This document shows, piece after piece, positions 35,340-46,800 of a stretch of DNA of 64,000 nt. Source of the stretch: Parietaria judaica (lineage: Eukaryota > Streptophyta > Magnoliopsida > Rosales > Urticaceae); the NCBI GenBank assembly GCA_954871525.1, contig OX940860.1, positions 25,018,001 to 25,082,000 on the forward strand, given 5' to 3'. Position 1 is the stretch's first letter; each line of letters begins with the position of its first letter. The notes under the pieces were generated by a model. The model was not told the origin of the DNA. It made no database searches and saw only the letters and a list, made by a program, of their open reading frames with translations. The position numbers and the translations under genes were made by a program.

Positions 35340-37415
35340 TCACCAAACATCGTTGCAAGAGCAAACGCCGTCGCGGAAATGGTGGAACCGGTTCGGATCC
35401 TTGAGCACGATTTCCCGCGCCGACACGTCGGATGTGGCCTTGGCGGCGTCGTGGCATGCCCGGCACACGCGGTGGTTCTTCATCACGCGGATAGTCGCCC
35501 CGGCCGGTGTGCTGATCAGCCCGAACGAGATCGCCAACATCTCGCTGTGGCCAATGACGGAGCATTCCCTCTCTCCCGGGACGTCGTGGAGGCTGAAATC
35601 CATGTGGGGCTTGAATCCCTTGGCTTGCATTCCGCTCATCAAGCGCTCGAGCTCCGAGTAGATCTCGTCCGACCGGGGATGCGACGCGTCACCAGTCCTG
35701 AACACATGAACTTTGTTCCTCAGCTCGATCCAGCTGAACGCTTGCTTCAGCTTCAAACCCTTCTCTCCGATCACTGCCATCGCTTCGCCGGCTTTCTCAT
35801 ATTCGCCAAAGTGCGTGTACCAGTTCGACAGCAGTACGTAGTTGTCGGCGTTGTGGGGCTCTATTTCACGGAGCTCCTCGGCCACACGCTTGCCGAGTTC
35901 CGCATTGCGATGAGCCCTGCAGCCGTCGAGTAGTGCCCGTAGCACCTCGGGCCGCCGCTCGAGACGCTGCAACCGGACGAAATTCTCCGCCTCATCAAAG
36001 AGCTTAGCATTCGCCAGGATAGCCACCATCAGTGCATGGTGCGATGATCCCGGGGAATCAATTTGACTGAATACAAGCTTTCCGTCCTCCACCTTGCACG
36101 ACGTGGCACATGCGTGGAGAGCGGCAGCGAATGCGATCGGGTCAATTCGATTGGCGCTCGGACCGGCAGCCATTTCATGGAACAGCTCGACACCGAGGTC
36201 TCCCCGGCCGTGGTGGCTGAATCCAGAGATCATCATCGTCCACGAGATCGGGTCTCGGTAACGCAGCCGTGAGAATATTCTGTGGGCCGAATCAAGGCAG
36301 CCCGACTTGGCGTACATATCGATGAGGGCATTGAGGACGGTGAGGTTCGGCTCGAACCCGCGGCGGAGCAAGTGGCCGTGGAGCTCTCTCCCTTGCTTGT
36401 TTGCCGTCATCCTCGCGCAAGCCGGGAGGACGGTCGAGAACGATAGTAAATCCGGCATCATCCCGCCGGTGATCATCCGGTTGAAGAGCTTCAGCCCCTC
36501 GTTGTATCCTCCTCTCTTCACGTAAGCCTGGATCATCCCTGTCCACGAGATCAGATCCTTCAACGGCGTCCGGTCGAAAACCGCACGAGCCTCCTCGACG
36601 GCGCCGCAATCGATGTACATCTTCAGCAACGAGTTGCTCATCAAGACATCGAACTCTAACCCCCGCTCCCTAGCAATCCTGTGGATGCTCCGCCCCTCCT
36701 TCAGCGATCTCATCGCCGCTGCCGCCCCGAACGCCGTCGCCACTGCTACATTATCAATCTCCGCGTCAGAATTCGCCATCTCGTGGAACAAAGCGATCGC
36801 CGAACCCGGCTTCCCCTCCTTGACGTACATCCGCGAGATGAGCGTCCACGAGACCGAGTTCTTCACCGGCGACCGGTCGAGGATCATTCGCTTCGCCTTG
36901 TCGACGCCCTCCAAGCTCCCGTACATCTCGAGCAACGCGGTGACGACGTACTGGTCCGGCGCGACGCCGAGCCTGATTGCCTGCCCGTGGACCTGTTCCC
37001 CGAAGGACAAGTCCCCGGCGAGGCGTGACACAGCCGAGAGGATCCGCGGGATCGTCCAGCGATCGGGCCGGACCCCACGTAGCAGCATCTGGCGGTAGGT
37101 GAACACGATGTGACGGAGCTCGCCGTTGAGCAAGTGCGTTTGGATGAGGCTGTTCCAAGCGAACGTGTCTACCAGAGGCATTTCGTCGAACACCTGGTGG
37201 GCAAAAGCCATATCGGCCGGTTTCGCCACCGAGCTCGCGTTTCCCGCGAAACGACGCCGTAAGGGAGGCTTGGCATCGTTTTTGGCATGATGGGTCGGCG
37301 AGAAAGCGGAGGATTTAGAGTTGAGAGTGGTTGCAGAGTTGAAGAAATGGTGGGAGTTAGATCGGAGGGAAGTGGCGACTGGTTTGTCGGCGGAGAGAAA
37401 GCAATGGGCTTCCAT
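35340..37415 (-). CDS. Pentatricopeptide repeat protein, PLS class with E/E+ and DYW domain
   Basis: Single-exon ORF of 691 residues, GC-richer than its surroundings. Many 31-36-residue PPR motifs follow one another from about residue 65. Examples are ARAVFDRTPLKDLISWTGMI, LNALIDMYAKSGCLDSAHRI and VELFHEMAAG. The E/E+ region (PHNADNYVLLSNWYTHFGEY) is followed by a DYW deaminase domain from about residue 600. That domain has the active-site HSE at 623-625, CRAC at 651-654 and a final HHF...CSC at 678-687. The last three residues are DVW instead of DYW. The Ser/Asn/Arg-rich N-terminus suggests organelle targeting. By family it should edit one or more C residues in chloroplast or mitochondrial transcripts; the target is unknown. 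Confidence 0.92.
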   Translation of the reverse strand: MEAHCFLSADKPVATSLRSNSHHFFNSATTLNSKSSAFSPTHHAKNDAKPPLRRRFAGNASSVAKPADMAFAHQVFDEMPLVDTFAWNSLIQTHLLNGELRHIVFTYRQMLLRGVRPDRWTIPRILSAVSRLAGDLSFGEQVHGQAIRLGVAPDQYVVTALLEMYGSLEGVDKAKRMILDRSPVKNSVSWTLISRMYVKEGKPGSAIALFHEMANSDAEIDNVAVATAFGAAAAMRSLKEGRSIHRIARERGLEFDVLMSNSLLKMYIDCGAVEEARAVFDRTPLKDLISWTGMIQAYVKRGGYNEGLKLFNRMITGGMMPDLLSFSTVLPACARMTANKQGRELHGHLLRRGFEPNLTVLNALIDMYAKSGCLDSAHRIFSRLRYRDPISWTMMISGFSHHGRGDLGVELFHEMAAGPSANRIDPIAFAAALHACATSCKVEDGKLVFSQIDSPGSSHHALMVAILANAKLFDEAENFVRLQRLERRPEVLRALLDGCRAHRNAELGKRVAEELREIEPHNADNYVLLSNWYTHFGEYEKAGEAMAVIGEKGLKLKQAFSWIELRNKVHVFRTGDASHPRSDEIYSELERLMSGMQAKGFKPHMDFSLHDVPGERECSVIGHSEMLAISFGLISTPAGATIRVMKNHRVCRACHDAAKATSDVSAREIVLKDPNRFHHFRDGVCSCNDVW

Positions 37416-37620
37416 TGCTGGTTTTCAGAGAGAGCGATTGGTGTTCTTCAGAGAGGGTCGAAGCGAGAGTGATAGTGAAGAAGACATTCGATTGAAACGA
37501 GGTTTGTATTTGATAAGATTGTTTTGTTCTGTATTTGTGTTCTTCGCTGAGTGGCGCTTTTGTCGCCAATTCTGTCTTTTTTTTTTCTTAGAGAAAATGG
37601 CGGAGTAAGTATCTCAAGTT

Positions 37621-38106
37621 TTTAAAAATGGGTTAATGACGGCAAAAATACCTAAAGTTTGGTCAAAGAACTCCTCGTGTACCCAAAGTTTAAAAGTGGT
37701 GGCAAAAATACCCAAAGTCGCATTTTGAGAGTTGACCACTCCATTCTTGTAACGCCGTTAACTTACTCGTTAACTCTGGCCCGTGGACAAACGTGGGTTG
37801 CTGACATAATAATTTTTGTCATGTGAACGAGCCCACATCAGCCTCGTTTACGACAAAACAAGGAATTAAACCCCTGATTAATACTATTTAACACAACTAA
37901 TTGAACCCCTAATGATTACACTTAACAAAACAGATTTGTCCACGTGGCCAGAATTAACAGGTAAGTTAACGGCGTTACGAGAATGGAGTGGTCAACTCTC
38001 CAAATGTGACTTTGGGTATTTTTACCACCACTTTTAAACTTTGGGTACACGAGGGGTTCTTTGACCAAACTTTGGGTATTTTTGCCGTCATTAACCCTTT
38101 AAAAAT
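37621..38106. mobile_element. Mutator-type MITE with 9-bp target duplication
   Basis: The element spans 37630-38097, starts GGGTTAATGACGGCAAAAAT and ends with its complement ATTTTTGCCGTCATTAACCC. It is flanked by TTTAAAAAT on both sides. The arms are nearly 180 bases long, so the RNA could form a long hairpin. It is non-coding and lies just upstream of the PPR gene. Confidence 0.85.
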
Positions 38107-38299
38107 TGACATTAAATTTCTTTTTTTTTTGGGTGGTGAAAGTTGTCAAGTTTTTATTTTGTGTCTTCCGTCATGTTTATGCCCCGAACCGCATCACATG
38201 TCACGTTTTTAAACCCATTAAATATAATAGTGTACGTATGATGTTTCTTCCTTCAGATTTCTCTTAGTTGAGTGAAATAAATTTGACCTTGAATTCATA

Positions 38300-38510
38300 T
38301 ACCAAGTTTGCTTAGCCTGCTGGTAACTCCACTGCATATCTATTTAAGAGGTCACGGGTTCAAACTTCATGGGACTCAAATGAGTGCCTCCTTTACATAT
38401 GTAAATTTGACCAACAGTGTCACCTGCTCCTACACTAAATATATCTAGTAATGCGAGGGTGCATTATAACCTTAGCCGATAGTGTCACCCCATTAAAAAA
38501 AATCATATTT
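38300..38510 (+). mobile_element. tRNA-derived SINE, nearly full length
   Basis: A box TAGCCTGCTGG (38313-38323) and B box GGGTTCAAAC (about 38356-38365) are followed by ~130 bases. These include the block ACACTAAATATATCTAGTAA that is shared with 27505-27735, and then an A-rich tail. Short ATTCATAT / ATCATAT sequences flank it and may be the target duplication. Confidence 0.7.
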
Positions 38511-38728
38511 AAAAAAAATCATATACATTTTAATTTTAAGGAATTTTGCTACTTTAGTTTTCTAAAAAATATACAATCTAATTACTCATTGACCATTTTA
38601 ATTGAACAAATACTCATTACTTTTTATTTTATTTTATTTTGTGTTCATCGAACAGTAAATCCCGGGTTCTGACAAATCGCGAAGGAAGGGCAAGTCGATC
38701 ATTTAGTTCATTTAAGAATTTTGACATG

Positions 38729-40468
38729 TTAAATTATGGGAAATTACTCCAAATAGCCATACTGAAACATAGGTTTAGCAAAATAGCCAAACTTTGGTTA
38801 ATTTTGTAAACTAGCCAATTAACATGAGGTGGCATATTAATAACAATTTTTATTCCTGGAATACCCTTTAATTAGTCATTTTAGATTATTATTTTCGCAA
38901 TTAATTAAAATGGTAATTAAACTTATCTGCACAAATCAAGCTAACTGATTATTTTTATATTTAATTTAAAAAAGAAAAAAATATAGAAATCACGTAGCAT
39001 TAATCCACGTTTAATGAAGAAGCTCGAAATGGGTGAGACCAAATCTTTGTTTGTAACCTCTTTTGCTATTAATTAGGATAGTATTTTCGTTTTTTAATAT
39101 GAACAAATTAAAGACGCGAATTAACGTAAATCAACAACGAATTAACGTAAATCAACAACGAATCAACGTTAATTAACCACGAATCAACGTAAATTAACAA
39201 TAAAAAATATTATTCATATTAAAATTTAAATACAATAATCAAATATTTTAAATACAAAAAATAATCTCTCTCTCTCTCCCGTAAGACCGCCGAAGCTTCG
39301 CCGTCGATCGCCGTGGCCTCGGTGTTTCCGAGCGCGCAACCCTCGGAGTACTTGTTGGTGAGGCACGACCCGACGGTCTCCATAACCGCATGGCACGTGA
39401 AATTGACGCGATGAGCTCGAGTACTTGATCGTGTACGCTTCATCTTGTTTCCTGTGATGTTTTTCAAAGCATATTAACAAAAATAATCTGAAATTAAAGT
39501 GAGACTAATTGTAACCTATTATTCAAAACACGACAACCAACGACAATCAACAGAAATTAAAGGGGGATTTCAGCAAGGAAAAACAGAAATTAACACAATC
39601 AAAGAACTCAATTCAAGAAAAAAAAAGAAACAAACACATTAAAAATGGATTTAAGCAAGGAAAATACATGATGAAGATGCAATCAATGATTAAATATCGC
39701 TGTACAGTCAACATACACATACAAAAAAAATTTGATTTTTCAAATATAAGAATAAGATTTAAGAACAACAACAACGATGAACATGCTATCGATTCTAAAA
39801 TTCATGAAAATAAACACGTGCAATTGATTCTTAAATACATGAATATAAACTCATGAAAAAATTCGTAAAAAACACATGCAATCGATTTTCAAATAAACCC
39901 AAAAATACCAAATTAACAGAATAAAACCCAAACATAAACCGTGTATTTAACCAACCAAAACATAACGCAAGTGCTGAATATTTAAGTAACATACCCGTAA
40001 ATAGCCGGTGATGCCTCGCCGGTGATGATTTCGCCGTTAATGGCAGGTGTTTGTGTCGCCGATGATGGAAGCTCGAAGATGATGGAGGAAGCTCGATGAG
40101 AGTGTGGCTATGAGGAGAGAGAAAAAAAGAGGTCAATGTATTTAATTTAAAAATTGAATTTCAGCTAAAAAAAAAAAAGGGTTTAACACGTGAGGTGGTG
40201 GAAATGGGTTGTTACCAAATTAATACCAATTTCAATTAATACCATATTTTCAATTAATGTAATTATTTTTGACCGATTAAATTACCCACAAAATACGTTC
40301 TGAATTTTAATTTATTTTTTAATACGTTTTGAATTATTAAGGGTAAGAATGTAATTGGAATTTCATTTAAATGGTTAGTTGGCTAGTTTACAAAATTAAC
40401 CAAAATTTAGCTATTTTGCTAAATACACTTTCAAGATTGGCTATTACCCTAAAGAACCCTTAAATTAT
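38729..40468. mobile_element. Mutator-type element with captured sequence
   Basis: The element spans 38738-40459. Its ends are GGGAAATTACTCCAAATAGC and, on the other strand, GGGTTCTTTAGGGTAATAGC. Inner arm blocks such as TTAGCAAAATAGCCAAA and GTTAATTTTGTAAACTAGCC are inverted. A perfect 9-bp duplication, TTAAATTAT, flanks it. The interior holds an SHMT-like scrap and a GC-richer block at 39990-40130 that looks like a captured 5' exon or leader. No transposase is present. Confidence 0.8.
39270..39450 (-). pseudogene. SHMT-like gene scrap inside the Mutator-type element
   Basis: On the minus strand the pieces ELIAS and then NFTCHAVMETVGSCLTNKYS match the N-terminal signature of serine hydroxymethyltransferase. 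A few bases are missing between them, where intact genes encode Glu-Asn, which shifts the frame. Sequence after the match does not continue as SHMT. No functional product is possible. Confidence 0.6.
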
Positions 40469-40499
40469 TAAGTAAACTTATTTATATAATTTGAAGGAA

Positions 40500-40790
40500 A
40501 TGAGATTAGGAAATCAAATCTTTCTTTAGTATCGGCGGTATTGCTTAAAGCCGTCTCATGTTTTTGTTAGTCCAATTGACTCAAGACATTGCCGAGTTCT
40601 CGAACGAACGGTCGGTTTTTTATCATGCTACGTGAACCAAGTATCCGGTAATCATCTCCTCGGTGGTTATCATTGGCGAACGTGTTCGTTGTGTTCTATT
40701 TTCGATATCGGTTCCAATCAGATACAAAAGAATATGTTCATGAAGTTTTACAATTCTATTGATGAATAGCTATGTAATTAGGAATTAGAA
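40500..40790. repeat. Dispersed degenerate repeat, copy 2
   Basis: Contains AGTCCAATTGACTCAAGACA followed by a TTCTCGAACGAACGG block and a CGGT-ATCA-CTC-CGGTG-TTA block. The same order appears near 610-950, 47370-47690 and 62340-62560 with many changes. The repeat type is unknown. Confidence 0.45.
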
Positions 40791-40809
40791 ATAATTTATA
40801 TCGACATGT

Positions 40810-43800
40810 CTATACAGTGTTTTTGTTGCTTTTGCTTTTCTGACTTTTCTCCAACTTCGGTTGCTCTTTCGCCCCTTTTTCTGGAGGCTCCAATCTCGGC
40901 TGGGGGGTCTCGAATGGTAATACCACGACGGGGGCGGCGGGCACCATTTCCCACCGCTGCTTCAAGAAGCTCATGAAAGTCTTCACCATTTCCTTCCGGA
41001 AGCCGAGCTCCCGGGTGAAGAGGTCAAAGACGAGGAACGCTAGCACGAACTTGAAAGGCACCGTCAGGAGAATCACTGCCCCGAATAGCAAGGCCAAAGC
41101 GATCTCAGTGGTTACCTGGTAATGATCAATACATGATGATTTCACGATGAAAACGAGTAAGCGACAAGGAAACAAGATTTGATGCACCAAGTAATGATAA
41201 GCAGAAAAGCCACCCGAAACAAAACACGGTGAAACCAGAAGTGAGAAACGGGACATCCATTTCCGTTTGAAAATGGGAGGGTAAGTTTTACTATAAGCGG
41301 GTGACTTATTTTGGCTTATCACAAAATGATGACCTGTTTGGCGAAAAAGAAAAAGAAAAAAAGGACTGTCCGTTTTCTTATCGATTAAAAAAAAAAAAAA
41401 AACTAGCCACTAGAAATTTTTTTAAAAATTGGAACAAATGGAAAATAAACTATTTCGGCAGTAATCTGCGGGATTTTATTAGGATAAAGCGATACCTGAG
41501 GTTGACCGGAGAGGATAATCGTTCGTATCTTCAAAAGAGTGACATTAACGTTCTGAAGATAGTTTTCGACATCACGCATGGCATCTTTTACAGCAATGAT
41601 CTTCTGAATAGTATTTGAAGGTGGCTGATCTTGTATCGTCACTTTTCCAAAGGATCGCCCGAGGCGGCCTTGGTCCTTTAGCCGTCTCAAGGACAACATC
41701 GTTGCTGCTAAAACGATCAACAACGTAGGAAAAACATACGGCAGCAAATTTCTGAAAAAGAGAAGCCGGGAATTTAGCGAAAGAAAAATAATCAAAAGTT
41801 GAAGTTGCAGCGTACAGTTCAAAGCCTGTTTCATTTTCTGAATCAGTTTTTAAATGTTAAGAACATGTTTGTTTGTACTACTTTGCAAAATACCTTTTTT
41901 TTTAACTCTTTAAATTTAATTAAATAATATAATAAAGTTGTTTTTTCTTTTCCTTCATTTATTTTAGTCTGCTGTTTTTTATAAAATACTTACATAAATG
42001 AATACGCTAAAAACTACTAAACGAAAATAAAAAAATATGATAATTTTTAACAATACCTTCTTACAAATAGAACTAAATACATAAAAAAATACCATCCAAT
42101 TAACATTATGCATTTCTGAAAACAATTTAAAAAAAAAATAGAAAATAAAACAATAAGAAAACATAATGCCCAAGATTGACAATAAGAAGACAACTAGATG
42201 TACCTGAATATAGTTGCATAAGCAAATGCAAGAAAGGAAACTGTCAAGTGCGGCTCCTCCCACCGCCTAAGCTTTTCGAAGTTCTTCGTGGTTTTAGTCA
42301 GAGGAACCACCAGTTCCTGGACGATAAAATGATAAAATCAATCAGCATCTTCAAACATTCAATACAACAGTGTCGGAATTTCTCAAGTTTTCATTCCACA
42401 AAGAAAATTTGACATATTCATAGTTTACTTATGTTAATTTATTATTTTATTAGTTTTTGTTATTTAGGTTTAAGGTCTGGACCCGCCCCATTAGATTGTA
42501 ATATTTTAGTCTGTTTAAGAGATCGTGCGTGAACGAGAAGATTAGCCAGCAAACATTCGCTATAAACTTAATCTCTAAAAAAAAAAAGAGAGGAGATTGG
42601 GTTCTGTGAAGGTAGGCGAAACTCCCTTTTCGAGATCGGGTTTTGGGGTTGTAACAAAATTGCCTTTGATAAATACATTTCAAACACACATAACAAACTT
42701 TGTTGTCTACAAATCCAATCACGCAAACTAAATTTACATTATCTATAAAAGAAGAGACAGAAAGTTAAGCAGGTTAACCTTGAAAAGATCGATATTGCTC
42801 GGTATTCCTTTCAGCGTCGCAGCGTCAATGGTGGCTTGCGTTTTCTCAACCACCTCACATTTTCGCCTGCAAATTTCTGCTGCCTTTGCTACAAGATTTG
42901 AATCCGCAACGACTAGGTTTTTACTCAAAACCACCCCATCTCTCGAGAACGAGTTCTTCCAAAATGCCAACGACGCATTGGAAGACCAAGAGGGCGATTT
43001 TGTCCATTTCCGCAAGTAAACACTTCCATCTATATCAAACACATGGTTACTATACTGTCCTATCTCGTTGGAAGATCTCATTCGAAATGGTTGGATATCT
43101 ACGAAGCGTGTGACAAGCGGGCCTCCCCAGAAATTTACGGCTAGGGTTTCACGGACCACGTCGCCAAACGGTGCAAAACTTAGATACGAGAACTGAGCAA
43201 GTTTGATGGGATCGTCCATTAGCTTCCTCATGAACTGAAGAGTTTGGAGTCTAGCTATGCTATTAATGGCGCTTGTGGTTGCTCTTTCCTTCCCTCTCTG
43301 AGCACCGTACACGAAAAATATCGATTCATCGCCATCCGACGGTCCGTAATCACGGATGAATTGGTGCAAAGCAATGATTTCACTAATGGAAGCGTGCCAC
43401 ACATCTCGCCTCATTTCGCCTCCCAAGTCAACAAATTCAAGCACCAACTTCTTCGAGCTGACACAAAGGTTTGAACTATCATCATTAATGAGGAAATCAA
43501 TATTATATAACTTATATACATACTGGGCTGATGAAATAACAAATACAAAAACTCATTCATCTGATTAATGAAACTAAATTATTAGCAATTAATTACACTA
43601 TAATCAGCTAATGTATAGCACAAAAATGCGTACAACGAAGGCATTAGATTGGAGGAAAAATAAAGAGTGAAAGCCGGCAGTAGAGTGAGTGAATATAATC
43701 TGGGAAGAGGTCGAGAAGCTTACTCACTCGAGACTAGACGAAATAGAGACAGCAGAGTCAAAACGAACGGAGTCTATGGGTCCAACTTTTGCCTTTTCCA

Positions 43801-46800
43801 CTTGTACCCCTTGTCTTGCGAGATCCAGTCTAATGAATTCTTTCTTTCCTAATATGCCAATTCCCTGATCAATAGAAGAATACCACTTAGGGAAATTAGT
43901 CAATTACGACTTGAAATGAATGTTCAAGTCGAGGACTAAAACGAATGAATAAAAAACTAGAAGCTGTATGTTCATGAGAAAATTCGTCATGAATAAAAAA
44001 CTGAAGAAATAACCACACTAAATGAACAGTGATATTCTATAACTCTGCATAAAAAGTTTGAGCAATATTACTTGGATAAATGATTTCAATTTCAGGTTTA
44101 AATATTTTGCGCAGTCACATAGGTGGAAAAATACAAAGATCATACTACAAGGAGGTGTCAAAATAATCAATCGTTTTACCCGCCTTGAGCAGAGATATAT
44201 TGAGCTTATAAACAGCAATCATATGTAAATGAAAAAAGAACATGCATATATGAAGCCATCAAAGTGATTTAGTTTCATCAAAAGGCTTCACGGGTGTAAT
44301 TTAATGGCAGTAAATTGATTGTTGCTTCTGTTCACTTAGTAAGAGTTAATATTGGCATAAACCCCCTTTTTTTTCACGGCAATATTCACTAGTTTGCTTC
44401 TATCCGAAATTCCATCCATCTTTTCAATTGATTTATCAAAATTGTGGATGTGCCCTTAAATCTTTGACACGTATCACTTCCGAATAAGAGGGAATCATAT
44501 TAAGGCACATCCAAAATTCTTTTAAATCAATTGAAAAAGTGGACGAATTTTGGTGAGAAACAAAATAGTGAACATTGGAAACTTTGGCCATGAAAAAACA
44601 AGATCGGGTTTATACCACCACAAATATGAAAACATTAGATACTTACGCCGCTAGTAACTCATTTATAAAACATTTCCAACAATACATAATCGTGGCATAC
44701 ATAGATATATGCGTACAAAATTAGATTCTATTCGATATTCTAAGTTTGTAAATTAGGTTCTGATTTCAATTATACAATCAATGAGAATCGAAATACAAAA
44801 AATCCACCAATACCTCAAAGTAGATCGCTTTATCTGTAAGAGTAAGCTTCCCTGGCCACGCCATATTATTCTCCCATTTCAAAATGGGCTGCTTCTGACC
44901 CGAGCCAATGCATAAAATTCTCTCCTTAAGGTGGGGAAGTTCTTCGGTTTGGTATAATATCCGCCTTTCGTGTACCCTATACATGAACTAGTGGAACATG
45001 AGCTCCTAACGGATATTAAAAATGTATTTCGACATGGAGCTTATCAGACACACTACATGGACGTACAAACATAAGACGCCAAGCGAAATGGTGGTACATA
45101 ATTATTTATAATTATACCTAAAATTATTTATAATTATACCTAAAAAAATTAATTATTTACTTCATCCATGCATAAAAATTAAGCATACGACACCAATTAC
45201 ACTTCGAGAAAACGTTAAATTATATTTTTAAGGATTTGCGATGAAGATGATTTTCTCGTATATTTGTAAATAGAATCATAAGACTAAATAAATAGAGGTT
45301 GACATAATTACAGGAATTGAGACAAGAAAAATGTTCTAGCCTACCAACAATTAGGAAATGTAAGTAATTTGAATAAATGAAAAACCAATCAAAGCCGATG
45401 ATTATTCCGGAATATTCTACAAATGATTTAGAATTAATCAATGGGCCTAGATTGAAAACGCAAGTAAACAATAAAGCTCACCTGAGAAGTTCTTTGACAT
45501 ATGTTAGCCACAAGCCCAAGGAAATGCCTTCTTCATCCCCGGCAAGTGCCTTAAATAGACTGTGAGCCGTTGACTGGTCTGCAACACCTGAAACAGCAGG
45601 AGCTATACGAACAAACGCATCCTCTCCAACAAGCATCTCCTGCAATCAGTTTTAAATAATACATTGTTAAATGGTTGAATTATTTCACTTTTGTACAGCA
45701 CAATACCGTTTCAAACATTTTTGAACAGAAGTGCTCAAGCTTAGCCATCCATGAAGATTTTAAATTTTCAGTAATTTTCGTGAGAATTTCTATGATTGGT
45801 CATGCACTGTCAATTAGAGGTAATATTTCAAATAATTTGATACGTGCCCAAAATCGATGAACTCGGAACAAGAATTCGGCCAACCTTTACTAAACCCAGT
45901 CTCTTCTTTTTTTATGAGAGATTAAGTTTTATGCATGGTTATTGGCTACATTTTTCATTAACATGTCTCTTGAATAGACCAAGGAAATTACAGCCTAATG
46001 GGCCGGGCCCGACTCAATTAAACCACTAAATGCTCGGCATGTATCACAATTATTCAGCATGGCGTTCTGAAAAAGAAACTTATAAGAGTTCGTGGGGATC
46101 ATAAGAATAAACCTTTAGAGAATCTTTTTCGGAAGCTGTGGAAGGCTCTTCGGAGTAAGGGTTCTCCCAAGCGAGCATTGTTATGAATACAAGTTTCTGG
46201 AAAGCTGGTTCCTGCTCACAAATGATAAAGCCTTATTTTATTAGAGCTCGAACAAATTATATTGGGACAATGAGAATTTTCGTAAAAACATAATTAAAGC
46301 TTACAAATAACTAGAATAGTATAATTTAATCAATATTTAAGCCATCAATATAATATAATGAAATCGAAAATATTAGAAAAATACTTTATCAAATACAATG
46401 CATACCTTAAGAGAAGGATGAACAGAAGAACTGTCTCTTGACAAGAATCTGAAGCAGCAATACTCTACCAAATTACGGGCATCGTCGTAAATAGATTTAG
46501 CCACAAGCGCTTTAAATATTTTCTGCATTTTCTGTGCGGTCAATCCGTTCATCCTGCATATCTTAGAAATCACCTTATTAGTCTAGCGTGCACCATAAGT
46601 AAGCTCTTGAAAGCTTCATTTACATGATATGAAATTTAATACTTGAAACTAATGCAAAATATCCTTTATAAAATGTGTTGTATCAAGACGATCTCCAATT
46701 AATAATTTGAGTTTCTACTATGCAGACTCCCCAAGAAGCAAAAATAATTAAAAATGCCTAGTTTAATATTAACTAAAAAAATTCAATTTCCCGTACTCCT

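Noticed and set aside
35253..35933. 226-residue plus-strand ORF
   Set aside because: It lies antisense to the DYW domain of the PPR gene, which has strong family motifs. GC-rich coding DNA often leaves open antisense frames.
39219..39480. Novel small protein of 82-84 residues
   Set aside because: The readable part matches a broken SHMT N-terminus inside a transposon.
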